Assembly (NCBI GenBank): GCA_002286855.1
Contig: NRSV01000019.1
Location: 3,389 to 67,388, forward strand
Direction: 5' to 3'
Length of the DNA: 64,000 bases
DNA from: Bipolaris cookei
Lineage: Eukaryota > Ascomycota > Dothideomycetes > Pleosporales > Pleosporaceae
The notes below the pieces were generated by a model. That model saw nothing but the letters and a program-made list of their open reading frames with translations, had not been told where the DNA came from and did not search any database. A program made the position numbers and the translations under genes. This document shows, piece after piece, positions 1-9,770 of the stretch; position 1 is the stretch's first letter; each line of letters starts with the position of its first letter.

Positions 1-161
1 AGCTTGTTGTCGAGGTGTACCCCTAGCCACTTAATCGTATCTTTGTGGTTGATTTTCTCCTTGCTAGGGAGCTCTAGAGGCTTTTCTTTTCTTTTTTCTT
101 TTTTCTTTTCTTTTTTCTTTCTTTTCTTTTTTCTTTCTTTTTTCTTTTCTTTTCTTTTTTC

Positions 162-194
<33 letters not shown>

Positions 195-1468
195 GTAAAA
201 TGGATAAGCTCTGTTTTCGCTATATCGAATTCGATTGCTAGTTCTTTTCCTTTAGCGACTAGTTTCTTAACCTCCCGTTGGAGTATCTTAACGTTTTTCT
301 TAATGGACGTTGAGGAGGTTGTGATTGAGATGTCGTCGATGTAGGAGAGCTGAAAGCCATCTATTCCGTGGAACAGATCTTTAATGTAGATAAGAAAGAA
401 GATTGGAGAGACTGGGCTGCCTTGTGGGATGCCCGCGTTAATCTCGCTGAACTTTTCTATTTGGTCGTCAAAGGCGAGCCTTAGAGATCTATTCGAAAGA
501 AAGGTTTTAGCCCACGTAATTAGGCTGATTGGTAGGCCTAGTCTTTTTAGCGTATTTAGGAACTGGTTGTGTGAAACGTGGTCGAACGCTCCTTTTACAT
601 CTAGAAAGACTGTTGATGTAGTATAGCCTTTTTGCTTTTGGTGCTGGATTTGATCTACAAGAAGTAGAGCTGCGTCTATAGCTGATTTCTTTAGTCTCCC
701 TCCTATCTGCGAGTTGTGTAGGAGGTTGGTAGTCTTGGCTAGGTAGCCGAGTCTCTTAGCTATTATCCGTTCTGTTACTTTCCCTAGGCAGCTTAGTAGA
801 GTAATTACTCTATAGGCCTTTGGGCTAGAATAGTCGGGTTTGGACGGCTTCTTTAGAATTGCTCCTGTAGCTCTTCTCCAGCACGTTGGATGGTATCCGT
901 AGTTGAATAGCAGAGAGTAAGCTTTGAAGAACGTGTTTGGCTGAGCTTGGTAGGCAGCTGTGATAATTTCCTGTGATAAAGCGTCTGGGCCCGGTAAGCT
1001 ACTTTTAACCTTATTAGAACACGCGTATTCTAGTTCAGTTATTGATAGCGCTGGCCACTCCCACTCTTTCTCTTGGTAGCTATTGAAGCTTGGTGGTACT
1101 GTACTTGGGGGCGGAGGAAATAGTGCTTTTCGAAAGGCTTTGCACTTTCCTTTAAAAGAGGTTTTTAGCGTCTCTCCTTGGACAGGTGGGATTCTTTCTA
1201 CTCTCTTTTCCCTAGTATAGTCCATAGCTTTGAAGATAGATTTTGGGTCTTCTTTTTCTAGGAAGTTATTCCCGTACTCTCTTTTAGCTTTCTTAATTGC
1301 TGTTTGGTACGTATTTCGTGCTAGGAGGAGGTCTCTTATGAAGAGATAGGCTTCCTCTACAGAGGTAGCTTAAAGTTGTTGCACGAATATCCTTTGGCAG
1401 TAAGATACGTTTTTTCTTAGCTTTGTTAACTCCTGGTTCCACCGGGACTTTACTTTAGGCCCTTGCTT
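1..1468 (-). mobile_element. Tad1-like LINE (non-LTR retrotransposon), partial and degenerate
   Basis: The minus strand encodes part of a LINE reverse transcriptase. From high to low coordinates I can read the linker before the polymerase (ARNTYQTAIKKAKREYG, near 1250-1310), the fingers and palm (FLDVKGAFDHVS, then AGIPQGSPVSP), and the catalytic box as YIDD instead of the more usual YADD. After a polypurine expansion a thumb-type motif KWLGVHLD follows at the very start of the window. Frame is kept from about 1,470 down to the expansion except for one TAA at 1370-1372, where CAA would continue the frame. The element runs off the window at base 1. Its upstream limit near 1,468 abuts a tRNA-like relic, which suggests a 5'-truncated insertion. 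No endonuclease domain is visible. Tad1 clade is inferred from motif style; the RT identification is firm. Confidence 0.85.
80..196. repeat. CTTTT-type polypyrimidine microsatellite inside the LINE ORF
   Basis: About 115 bases of imperfect CTTTT/CTTTTTT repeats. On the minus strand it translates as a Lys/Arg/Glu-rich run and ends in a stop at 74-76. The conserved thumb motif beyond it (KWLGVHLD) lies in another frame, so the expansion has broken the reverse transcriptase. Confidence 0.9.
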
Positions 1469-1557
1469 AGCTCAGTTACATAGTGGTCAGTATTTCCGCT
1501 TGTTAAGCAATTGACAAATCACAGGAGACCGGGGTTTAATTCCCCGCTGGAGAGCAT
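1466..1557 (+). pseudogene. tRNA-Asp-like relic
   Basis: The segment keeps an A-box-like D arm (ATAGTGGTCAGTATT), a perfect T arm (CGGGG TTTAATT CCCCG) and a T-run at 1564-1570 that would serve as a Pol III terminator. The D arm and CCGCTTGT...CAC resemble eukaryotic tRNA-Asp(GTC). However, about 16 bases (TAAGCAATTGACAAAT) interrupt the anticodon between GT and C, which is not the usual 37/38 intron site. The acceptor stem pairs only over four bases. It directly follows the truncated 5' side of the LINE. I infer a decayed tRNA; a tRNA-derived SINE head is an alternative. Confidence 0.4.
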
Positions 1558-1643
1558 ATCTTCTTTTTTTGCCTCTAAACTTTCTGAAAATACTTTATCC
1601 ATACTGCGCTGAAATAAAAGTTGATTTGCGTAAGTGAAACATG

Positions 1644-1771
1644 CAGAGTTGTGAACAATCAAGCTCCTCAAGCCGAGCTAACGTGATATAATGAAGATTA
1701 AGCCTATATAAGCTAGCGTATTACTACATCATGTTAGCTTGGCTTGATGAGCTTGATTGTTGACAACTCTG
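1644..1771. mobile_element. hAT-type MITE, 128 bp
   Basis: Non-coding element with about 45-bp terminal inverted repeats beginning CAGAGTTGT and ending ACAACTCTG; the arms differ at only a few positions. It is flanked by an 8-bp near-perfect duplication: GAAACATG at 1636-1643 and GAGACATG at 1772-1779. CAG-type termini with 8-bp duplications are the hallmark of the hAT superfamily. No coding capacity. The rest of 1572-1863 holds nothing else recognisable. Confidence 0.85.
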
Positions 1772-1863
1772 GAGACATGGACACATAGTAGTAGCGAAAA
1801 GGTTCCTTTTGTTTACTAATTATATAAGTCTGACAGTAGTATTAAGTATATTTAGATTTTGCT

Positions 1864-3744
1864 CTAGGCATAAGATTTTGAAAGAATGTACGTAAATATC
1901 ATTGTGAATAAGCTCATAGCAAGTCCACCAATCCAGGATGCCTCAGCGTCTTCTCTCATCTTGTCACCACTGACAAAGAGGACAACCCAAGCCCGGTTAC
2001 CTAACCCCAAGACGGTTCCAGTGCACCAGCAGCTTTCATAGAAACCAATAAGCTCAAATATAGAACTCAAGATGATCCAAGTGGCATTCATAACGGCAAT
2101 GGATTTACCAAGAAACCGCATAAGCACGGCAAGTCTACCAATCCACTTGATCTGGGCACTGCGGGGAACTTCGTCTGTTGCTCCTATTGCTTCCTGCCGT
2201 CTCGCTGTCTGATATATAAGCATTACGTGGTGCGACAGGAAAACTGATATTAGTAGGAGAACGTGGGCGGAAGTAGCAAGGATGCCGTATAGTAGATAAC
2301 TCCCAGAGCGACATCCGAGACCGCGCACCTCCGTCAGGTACGATATAACAATGGCGGATCCAGTGACGCCCCACTGAAGAAATACGGCGACAGAATTAGA
2401 GATTATGAAGTTCCATTTCCAATCGGAGCTCTCTTTAACATCCTTCCATGTCATGTATGGCTCATCGATATTATGAGATGAGCCAGCTTCGAGCTGGACC
2501 GTGTTATTTCGCTGAACTTGCTGTACAGGCTCAGAAGAGTTTGCTCGAGCTGCCTGTGCCTGTGCCTCCAGAAAATTGCGCTTGCTTTCGAACTCGCTGA
2601 CAATCCTGTCTCGTAGCTTTGGATACGTCAATATACGTGCATAGTTGTAAGCGGGGCCCTGATGCGCTTCGTCCCCTTGCACTTTACTCCACAAGGCCTG
2701 ATGTAATTTTATGGGCGACGGGTTTATGAAGCCAGACTCGGCTTCTAGTGCTTTTATTGGGGCAGATTCTCCACGTATTATCTCGCCTTGGATTGCTTCT
2801 CGCACTGTGTCCTTCCGTGATTGTGTCCCAACAGCCATCCAACCCAAGACTACCGGAACTAACCACGTCCAAAGCGTGCCGGAGGAGAGCAGAAGAGCTT
2901 CGGAATGCTGACCGAGCGATGTAACGTACGATCCAACGATAGTCAAAACCCAGGCAATGACTGCAAAAAAAGTCTGCGCAAAGAGAGAGAAGGTGTACTG
3001 CCGGCGAGTCTTGCGAATACGCTGTTCGAGAGGTAGCCATCGGTCACGCAACCGCTCTGTATCCTCCTCAAACAGTTGTCGGAACTGATCCTCTTTGATT
3101 CTGATGGGAGACTGCTGAGAGTTGCAAAGGAAGTACTCAGCTGACTCTATTGCCTTATTCAGATGTGATGTAGTTCTACCGTTACCGAACTTGGCTGCGA
3201 ACGTTATCGATGTTGAATGCGCATTGAGAGCTGTCGACATAAGAGAGAAAGTAGTCAACATCGGACTTCCGACCGCGAGGCAGAAACTTTCAAAGTTTCC
3301 GGATATGGAGCCCGTTTCGTACGGTAGTTGCGCCGTCAGACCAAGCCAAGGTAAGAAGTAGTTTGTCACACCGGATGTGAAGATTGGAAAATCAAAAACC
3401 TGCTAGAATTTAGCGTTGAAAACATGCAGCATGGATTCCGAAATCCAGGTTATCGGTGGCAACTCCATAAACTAGTAACTCTGTTCAACTGTGTTGGTAA
3501 GGGATGACTATACCATAGGAAAGTTCTGCCTGTCGCAGTACGCATGACAAGTCTCCATATCAATACCCCATGCATTCCATACACTCTTGATACGTTCCAC
3601 GGGCTTGCGGCCATTCTGTGCGACCAGACCCTCAGCTATTTTCGTAAGGTTTTCAGCCTCAAGAAGGCGGCGTACACACTTTGCTGCCCACGATGAGCCC
3701 TCGCCGATCGGCCCCAAGAAATCTTTCAGCTCTGAATTGTTCAT
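1864..3744 (-). CDS. fungal multi-span membrane protein of unknown function, two exons
   Basis: I do not know a function. Proposed exons are 3744-3514 and 3402-1864 (589 residues), joined across a 111-nt intron (GTATAG donor, GCTAA near the acceptor, TAG). The join replaces an in-frame stop and gives ...NFPM-QVFDFPIFTSGVTNY.... Exon 1 is soluble-looking (about 77 residues, ending CHAYCDRQNFPM). Exon 2 starts with a hydrophobic FLPWLGLTAQLPYETG segment. It then has six likely membrane helices: a pair in the middle (YTFSLFAQTFFAVIAWVLTI; LWTWLVPVVLGWMAV) and four in the last third. A charged, Gln/Ala-rich cytosolic stretch lies between. The FLPWLALTAQLPF-type motif recurs in uncharacterised ascomycete membrane proteins (from memory). 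It is the only apparently intact protein gene in the repeat island. The exon junction is the weak point. Confidence 0.6.
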
Positions 3745-4358
3745 ATTAAAAAAAGGTAAAGATTACGTCTGAATCACAGGTATGTGCTAAGGGAGAGAGT
3801 GAGCTTATTAGTCTCGCCTCAAGGACCAGGCTGGCAGGCAGTCATTGCAGCTATCTTGGGTGTCACTAGCATACATCATCCATTGATGAACACGGCTAAA
3901 ATGAGGCAAATATTTGACGCTCCAATCAATCATGGTCGGTTGAGAATCTCGCATATGGTGGGGGCTGTGCTCAGCGTAGCCACACAGCTTATCCTGCAAT
4001 AGCAAGGTGAGGTCGCAAGCCACATCACCTTGAGAACTGGGTTGATGATAGCACAAGGCCATTCATCGTTGATGATTAAGCGCTACGATGCTGCTTCAAG
4101 ACACCAAGCGCCACCCATACACTCATAGACTTAACATGTAAAAGCATGAAATATTTACTATGTTCGCAACCAGATATATTGTTGTGGCGCTATACAGCTC
4201 TTAATCGTCTAAAGTAGGCTGAAATTAATGCAGCACTTACAAAATACATGGTTGCGACCCTTGTAGCTACGACTAGAAGGCAAATAGATCCCAAAATAGG
4301 ACCTCAACTCCAGGTTGCACTTACCTAGAACAGAAAAAATAACGGCTGTCATGGCAGA
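3745..4358. other. intergenic, no gene seen
   Basis: AT-moderate sequence between the membrane-protein gene and the hAT remnant. The open frames here (for example on both strands near 3784-4062) overlap each other and show no family signature. The first part is likely the promoter of the membrane-protein gene. Confidence 0.5.
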
Positions 4359-4781
4359 CAGCATAATTGTCAAAAATCAAGCTAATCTAAGATGAGGTGT
4401 TAGCTTGGATTATTTATCTTTTGAAGATGTTAGCTTGGACGGTTAGGGCTAATAAGCTGAGATTGTGAGCTTGATTGAGGCATGATTGATAGGCTTGATA
4501 GTCTGTATTAGTGCTAGCCTTAGTGTTAAGTTTCGTCGTCCCAGGTTGCCAGCCCGCACGAAAAATCCATATTGTCGTCGTCGTCTGCTGCCTCCTCCAC
4601 TACCTCGTCGTCATCTCCAAGGCCAGCTTTTTGCCACCATCGTACGCACTGTATTGCCGCTAGAAGTTGAGGCCCTAGACGTCGTCGTCGCGGCTCCAAG
4701 AGGTCGCCCAGCTCACTAAACAGGCGCTCATACTCACAACTTGACGCTGGGATAGAGAGTACGTCAAGTGCAAGCTTACTA
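4359..4781 (-). mobile_element. hAT transposase remnant (C-terminal dimerisation region)
   Basis: Minus-strand frame 4781-4526 encodes SKLALDVLSIPASSCEYER followed by LFSELGDLLEP and RRRRLGPQLLAAIQC. This is the classic hAT C-terminal dimerisation domain (Dimer_Tnp_hAT type). The frame ends in an acidic tail and a stop at 4526. Beyond the stop, 4380-4500 carries repeated AGCTTGATT and GTTAGCTTGG motifs like hAT subterminal repeats, and a degenerate terminus CAGCATAATTGTC near 4359. Upstream coding sequence is interrupted at 4782 by a pogo-like element. Reading across it into 6914 and beyond gives YVLRSKLAL in frame, so 6914 to about 7150 probably holds the decayed upstream part. Confidence 0.8.
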
Positions 4782-4825
4782 CTGTAGGTGGCCAGTACGT
4801 GCAACAGGACAGCCAATGCAACACC
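4782..4825 (+). repeat. left terminal inverted repeat of pogo-like element
   Basis: 44 bp beginning CTGTAGGTGGCCAGTACGTG, directly after TA; inverted copy at 6870-6913. Confidence 0.9.
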
Positions 4826-4881
4826 CCCACTATCACCAAAGTCTCAACCCACCTTTCTCAACGCGTAATAACCCCACCACC

Positions 4882-6760
4882 ATGATAGCTATATCAAAAG
4901 CACTTGCAGAGATCGATGCGCAAGATGCAGAAGGTCAAATATCGTATCGCGCAGCTGCAAAAAAACATGGTGTTGAGGTGTCAACTTTGACGCGCCGACA
5001 CCACGGTCAGACTCAATCGCGTGAAGCCGCCGCACAACAACGTCAATTACTCACCCCAACACAAGAGGCAGAGCTTGTAAAGTATATACAACGCTTATCA
5101 GAGCGTTCTATATCACCTGCTAGAGCCATATTATAAAAATATGTGGCGGCTATTGTGCATCACGAGCCTTCTGATCGCTGGATTTCTAGATTTCTTCACC
5201 GCCATCGCAAATCTATCACCATCAAAACCGCCATCGGCATCGATCGAGATCATCACAAAGCTGACAGTATTGAAAAGTATCGCTCGTAATTCCGTCTCCT
5301 TCACGAAAAACTCAAAAAGTTCGACGTCCTGCCGCACAATATCTACAATATGGACGAGAAAGGCATCCTCCTCGGCAAGTCTTCAAGGTCTAAAAGAATC
5401 TTTTCAAAACAAGATTGGGAGGAGAAGAAGGTTACAAATAAGTTACAAGACTGCAGCAGGGAGTTTATAACAGTTGTAGCTTGCATTTGCGCTGATGGGA
5501 GCTGGGTAGATCCTCTTGTTACCTTTGAAAGCAAAGCTGGCCTTCATGACACCTGGCTACAGGACCTGGACGAGGTTCAACACCAGATATTTTTCTCCAG
5601 AAGTGAGTCCGGGTGGAGCAACAACGACCTCGGCCTTGCCTGGCTTGAACAAATATTTGATCGCAAGACAAAAGCTAAAGCAAAGCGTGACTACAGGCTT
5701 CTACTCCTCGACGGCCACGGCAGCCACGTAACGCCTGCCTTCATCAATTACTGCGATAGCCACCGGATACTACTCGCTGTCATGCCCCCTCACGCCTCTC
5801 ACCGGGTTCAGCCGCTCGACGTTGCGATGTTCAAGCCTCTGTCAACTGCGTACAGCGTCGAACTGGATAGTCTCACAGAACGCAGCCAAGGCCTCGTCGA
5901 CATGCGTAAAAGTGACTTTGTACGGCTATTTTGGGCTGCTTATACATCTTCGTTCACATCCAAGAATATACAGAGCAGTTTTGCAGCTATAGGAGTTCAC
6001 CCGCGCAACGCCGAACCTGTGCTCAAACTTGTCCGCCGCTCAATAAAACAACCTCCTATGGATACAGAAATTGGAGATCATGGTGATGGCGATAGCTACA
6101 GACAGCTCGCTAAATTAATTGACGATGCGATGCCGGATACGTGGTCAATTGAAGTAAAACGGGTGTCGCAGGCCATGCACTCCCTACAGGTCAACAACGA
6201 GCTTCTACGTGTTAAAAACGCGCAATTACGCGAGGAGATCGCCACCAAAAAACGCAAGAGAAAGCACAATAAGACTTTAGATCTTGAACAGCATAAAGAG
6301 TATCAGAGCGAGGCGGTGGTGTACAGCCCTAGGACAATAAAGCAGGCTCAACACCTTGACGCCGTAAAACAACAGGAGGAGGAAGCAAAACGTCAAAAAC
6401 AACAGGATCGTGAGGCTCGAGCTGCTACTGCCGCGTATAGAAAAAAATTTGAAGCTGCTACAAAAGAAAGGCGCAAGTTAGCCAAAATAGCGAGGGTGAA
6501 GGAGCAGGAGGCAAAGGCTGCGCAGGCGGCTGCCGCGAGGGCTCTCAAAGCTGAACAACGCCTTACTAAAACAACACAAAAATCTCGCGATACACAAAAT
6601 ACGTGTATTCGAAAAACCTCATAATCTCAAAAAAAAAACTCTGCGTCGTCGTGTTACAGCTGCTCAAAGTGGTGGTGTTGGCTCAGAGCCAGCCACTAAG
6701 CCCCCCACCAAAACCACCACCCGCGGCCGGAATATCAAGCTGCCGAAGAAATATGAGTAG
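4882..6760 (+). pseudogene. pogo-like transposase (HTH + DDE_1), inactivated
   Basis: The frame starts at ATG 4882. Its N-terminus carries an HTH of psq/CENP-B type (ISYRAAAKKHGVEVSTLTRR), followed by a second helical DNA-binding stretch. The DDE_1 core shows IYNMDEKG, LLLLDGHGSHVT and HRVQPLDVAMF, supplying the three catalytic aspartates in a DD...D arrangement. The C-terminus is a long Lys/Arg/Ala coiled coil. TAA stops at 5134-5136 and 5287-5289 interrupt an otherwise continuous frame, and a third ends it at 6622-6624. Each fits CAA changed to TAA. After a run of A residues near 6630 the expected tail (RGRNIKLPKKYE, stop 6758-6760) continues in another frame. The gene is therefore a pseudogene with three nonsense changes and one frameshift. 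Confidence 0.88.
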
Positions 6761-6869
6761 ATACAAATATAATATATCACCTCTAGAGTACTCTACCAAA
6801 ATATCTCGCGAAAATCACGTTTGTATGGAGCTGTACAGCCTCATTTGCGTGAGAGCCAGTTTTGGTGTT

Positions 6870-6913
6870 GGTGTTGCATTGGCTGTCCTGTTGCATGCAC
6901 TGGCCACCTACAG
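6870..6913 (-). repeat. right terminal inverted repeat of pogo-like element
   Basis: Reverse complement begins CTGTAGGTGGCCAGTGCATG, with two transitions relative to the left end; followed by TA. Confidence 0.9.
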
Positions 6914-7930
6914 TACGTAGTACATAAGAATGCCGAAGCCGCAGCTACTACTACGAAAATCGCCTCCATTCATGCACAAACGCGACGCGTCCACTGCCAT
7001 CACCCACTCAACGCACTATACTCAACCTCCTGCAGCTGTTGATGCAGAAGTTCTTGGTCATTCCGGCTTTTTGTGTCCTCCGCCACGCGCTTTTCTGCAT
7101 AGTCATGGTTCAAGACACTGTCGCACAATCTCACCGCAACTTATTCCAGAGTAAACTAGACAACCACCAACCCAAGGAACGCTTAAAATATCGCAAACAA
7201 GCGAGATTATTCTAGCCCATACGCTGGTTATACCGCAAACTAGGAATTTCTAGGCGATGCCTCTACTACAGTCAGGCCGCCGAAATGGCTACGAATATAA
7301 CCGTCAATCTAGTTGACAATACCATTGTGCGCTTAAATTTGAATTTCTTCTTCTCTTTCTCAAGGAAACATTTTAGATATGGATTATGTCTAGATTAGCC
7401 GGTCGATTGCAGACACTGACCAGTCTATTTGCATGCTCTTCCAACCTCGCTGTCGAGAGGGTAAACAATCTGTATCCGGATGGCAAGGCAAGGAAACCTA
7501 ATGAAATTCCCGGTTACATGCTGCTGATGGAACATAAAATAACTGATCTAAAACTTTCTTACCCTATCAGCGTCTTCACTCGCGTTGTACATAACGCTCG
7601 GTATGCAGTACACATTTAACTCGGCTTTAATCTGCAACTAAATCTGCAAGAAAGACTGAATTAGAGATATACGCAGACCATCAACTGGGCTAGTAACGCG
7701 CTTGTTTAGAGCATGAGTTCTGATAGCATGAACCAAAATTTCTCCATCTAGAGCTCTCCATATATTCCACGACTGTTGATCCAAGGTTGCTCAAGTAAAT
7801 GCTAGCACTTCTCAGCCCTTCCGCGCTCTCACAAGCCCCCAAATCCAAACCTACCAGGCCTTCTATATCGTACTGCTTAGTCTTAGTCTCAATAGGACAA
7901 ATCGTGAACCACTATGGCAAAATTGTCAAC
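6914..7930. other. decayed hAT flank and unannotatable sequence
   Basis: The first 200-odd bases continue the split hAT copy on the minus strand, with stops. From about 7,150 to 7,930 I see no coherent gene; the open frames there are short and match nothing I recognise. Confidence 0.4.
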
Positions 7931-7933
7931 AGT

Positions 7934-8038
7934 CAATTTGATCGGCAGATTGATTCGCGAATGTGCCACATCACGCTCCGTGACATCATACACGTCCCTA
8001 CCTCTGGGACATTCGTGAATCAACCTACCGATCAAACT
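7934..8038. mobile_element. small inverted-repeat element (possible MITE)
   Basis: Arms of about 32 bp at 7934-7966 and 8006-8038 share TTTGATCGG..G.TTGATTC.CGAATGT. The differences between the arms are mostly G/A or C/T transitions. The loop is about 40 bp. No clear target duplication is visible, so the family is undecided. Confidence 0.55.
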
Positions 8039-8059
8039 GATATTTAGTAACTTTGCACT

Positions 8060-9770
8060 ATGGTCACGTCAAAGTCTGCGGAACTGAACCAGAAGGCTGT
8101 AGTCGATCGACTCTTATCTATTATGAGTGGATGGATGACCGAGCGTAATGCATTCCGCATACTATCTGACACCTGCATACAAGGATACAGAGATCATGAG
8201 CATCAAATTGGTGTGATACGGGGTATGTATCTGAGTATCGAACATAACAGCTACCTATATGCTAAATTGGGGCTTTCTAGGACCGGATTTCAGTAGTCTC
8301 AATGGAGGCCTTATTTTCGATCCTCCAGAGGGATTTCCTACGAATATGGACCCTTCTGCTGTACGGGCCTGGGTCAATGAGCATTGCCAAGAGGACAATC
8401 TACAGATCGTACCAATCGACATCAAACTCAGCATCAGTACTCAATCGGCTCAGCAAATTGTTCTCATATTTGTGGTCGCGCCCCCTCGGAAATAGCGAAA
8501 TCTTATGCATATTACCTGTGAATAGCTACACGGCCCTACATGTGAACACAAAATTAGAATACCAGGACTCTCATACCCCTGTTGAAGATAAGTCAATCAA
8601 AGCACATAGAATGCAGCCGCGTGAGCCTCTGCACGTTAGTACTCTTTTAGCACACTTTGCAGTACATCAATACAATCTCTTTAAAGCATTGTTAAGATTC
8701 AAGGATGCGTTCAAGGGCCAAAAAACATACATCAACCCGTCTAAGGGTGTCAAAATGCGAGTTTGAACGCCATCACTACCTGGGTGTAGCCCTGAAAAGT
8801 TGATGATGATATTGGGGGAACGTCAGAAGTTTTCCGCAAGCATTATCCAAGAACTTGCTCAGGTTCTACACACTCAGCCAGGATTTCAAATGGAGCTTTT
8901 GTTCAACACGGTGATTGGCCTGCAATTCACACACGAGAGGAAGACAAGGCTGAAAACAACACGCCAGCAGTCCGTGTTGATATTAGGAGTCCTGGCGCAG
9001 CCTCTACTATTGCTACTACAATACGAGATTATGGAAACTTGGCCAAACAGAGGTTTCGAGTCAAGTGGCGAAACTTGGACATATATGAGGACAATATGTT
9101 TGGCGAAGAGAGCAAGTCAACGGAGCCAACAAAGACGGAACAAACAACCGCAATGCAAAAGCAGAGCACACGCACTATTACAGCACAAAAAGAGCTTTTC
9201 CGCATAGCATTCTGTGATGCCATCAACGATCAATGTCATAAGCTGGGAAAACATGTTTACATTATTCTGGATGACAATGCTTGTGGAGACGTAGTGATGA
9301 TTCGGCACGATTGGATGGAGCGCGATGCAGCTAGATACAAAGCGAATAGAACGCTAACTGTGTATCTCGTGGGTGGTATACGATCTGGATCTCTCAGCGC
9401 GCTCGTGCTAAGATTCATCACGCATAACTGGCCGCCCCAAGTTCCACCTTCGTTAATATTTGAACCGACACGCGTTAGGACTGTTGAGATACCACTATGC
9501 ATGAGCTAGCCCTTCATCTACGTTGCTGCTACGATCAGCTCTCCATCTACAGATGGACAGCCTACCATTGACAAACTCATCCTTCTACCTTCCGGAGACA
9601 CAAATTAGTCAGTCAAGTGCAAAGAGTGCAAAGCATGCGACGATGAGACAAGAACTAGGAATTGGAGGCTGGTCATTCAAACACTTGGGGAAGGCCAAGG
9701 AGCGGGCCAACCCGGAAGCTCGCTCGTGCAACTACCCTTTCTGAATCAAGACGTGGAAGCCACTCCGGCA
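8060..9770 (+). pseudogene. frame-broken relic of an unrecognised protein gene
   Basis: Several plus-strand segments read as natural protein but in shifting frames. About 8060-8295 is one frame. 8302-8766 contains RMQPREPLHVSTLLAHFA and later INPSKGVKMRV. About 8805-9509 is the longest (about 235 codons), including DYGNLAKQRFRVKWRNLDIY, IILDDNACGDVVMIRHDWME and RTLTVYLVGGIRSGSLSA. About 9511-9765 (PFIYVAATISSPSTDG, then WRLVIQTLGEGQG) follows with a TAG inside. The stops and shifts suggest a pseudogene, although undetected introns could explain some breaks. No family is recognised. It may be a captured gene or transposon cargo, as it lies among transposons. Confidence 0.4.

Larger units (their letters stand above)
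4782..6913 (+). mobile_element. pogo-like (Tc1/mariner superfamily) DNA transposon, complete with TIRs
   Basis: A 2,132-bp element bounded by 44-bp terminal inverted repeats starting CTGTAGGTGGCCAGT and flanked by TA on both sides (4780-4781 and 6914-6915), the target duplication of Tc1/mariner elements. The two TIRs differ by only two transitions. The interior encodes a HTH plus DDE_1 transposase, now broken. It is inserted inside a hAT transposase remnant, so it is younger than that hAT copy. Fungal Fot1/pogo-type elements are the nearest known group. Confidence 0.9.
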
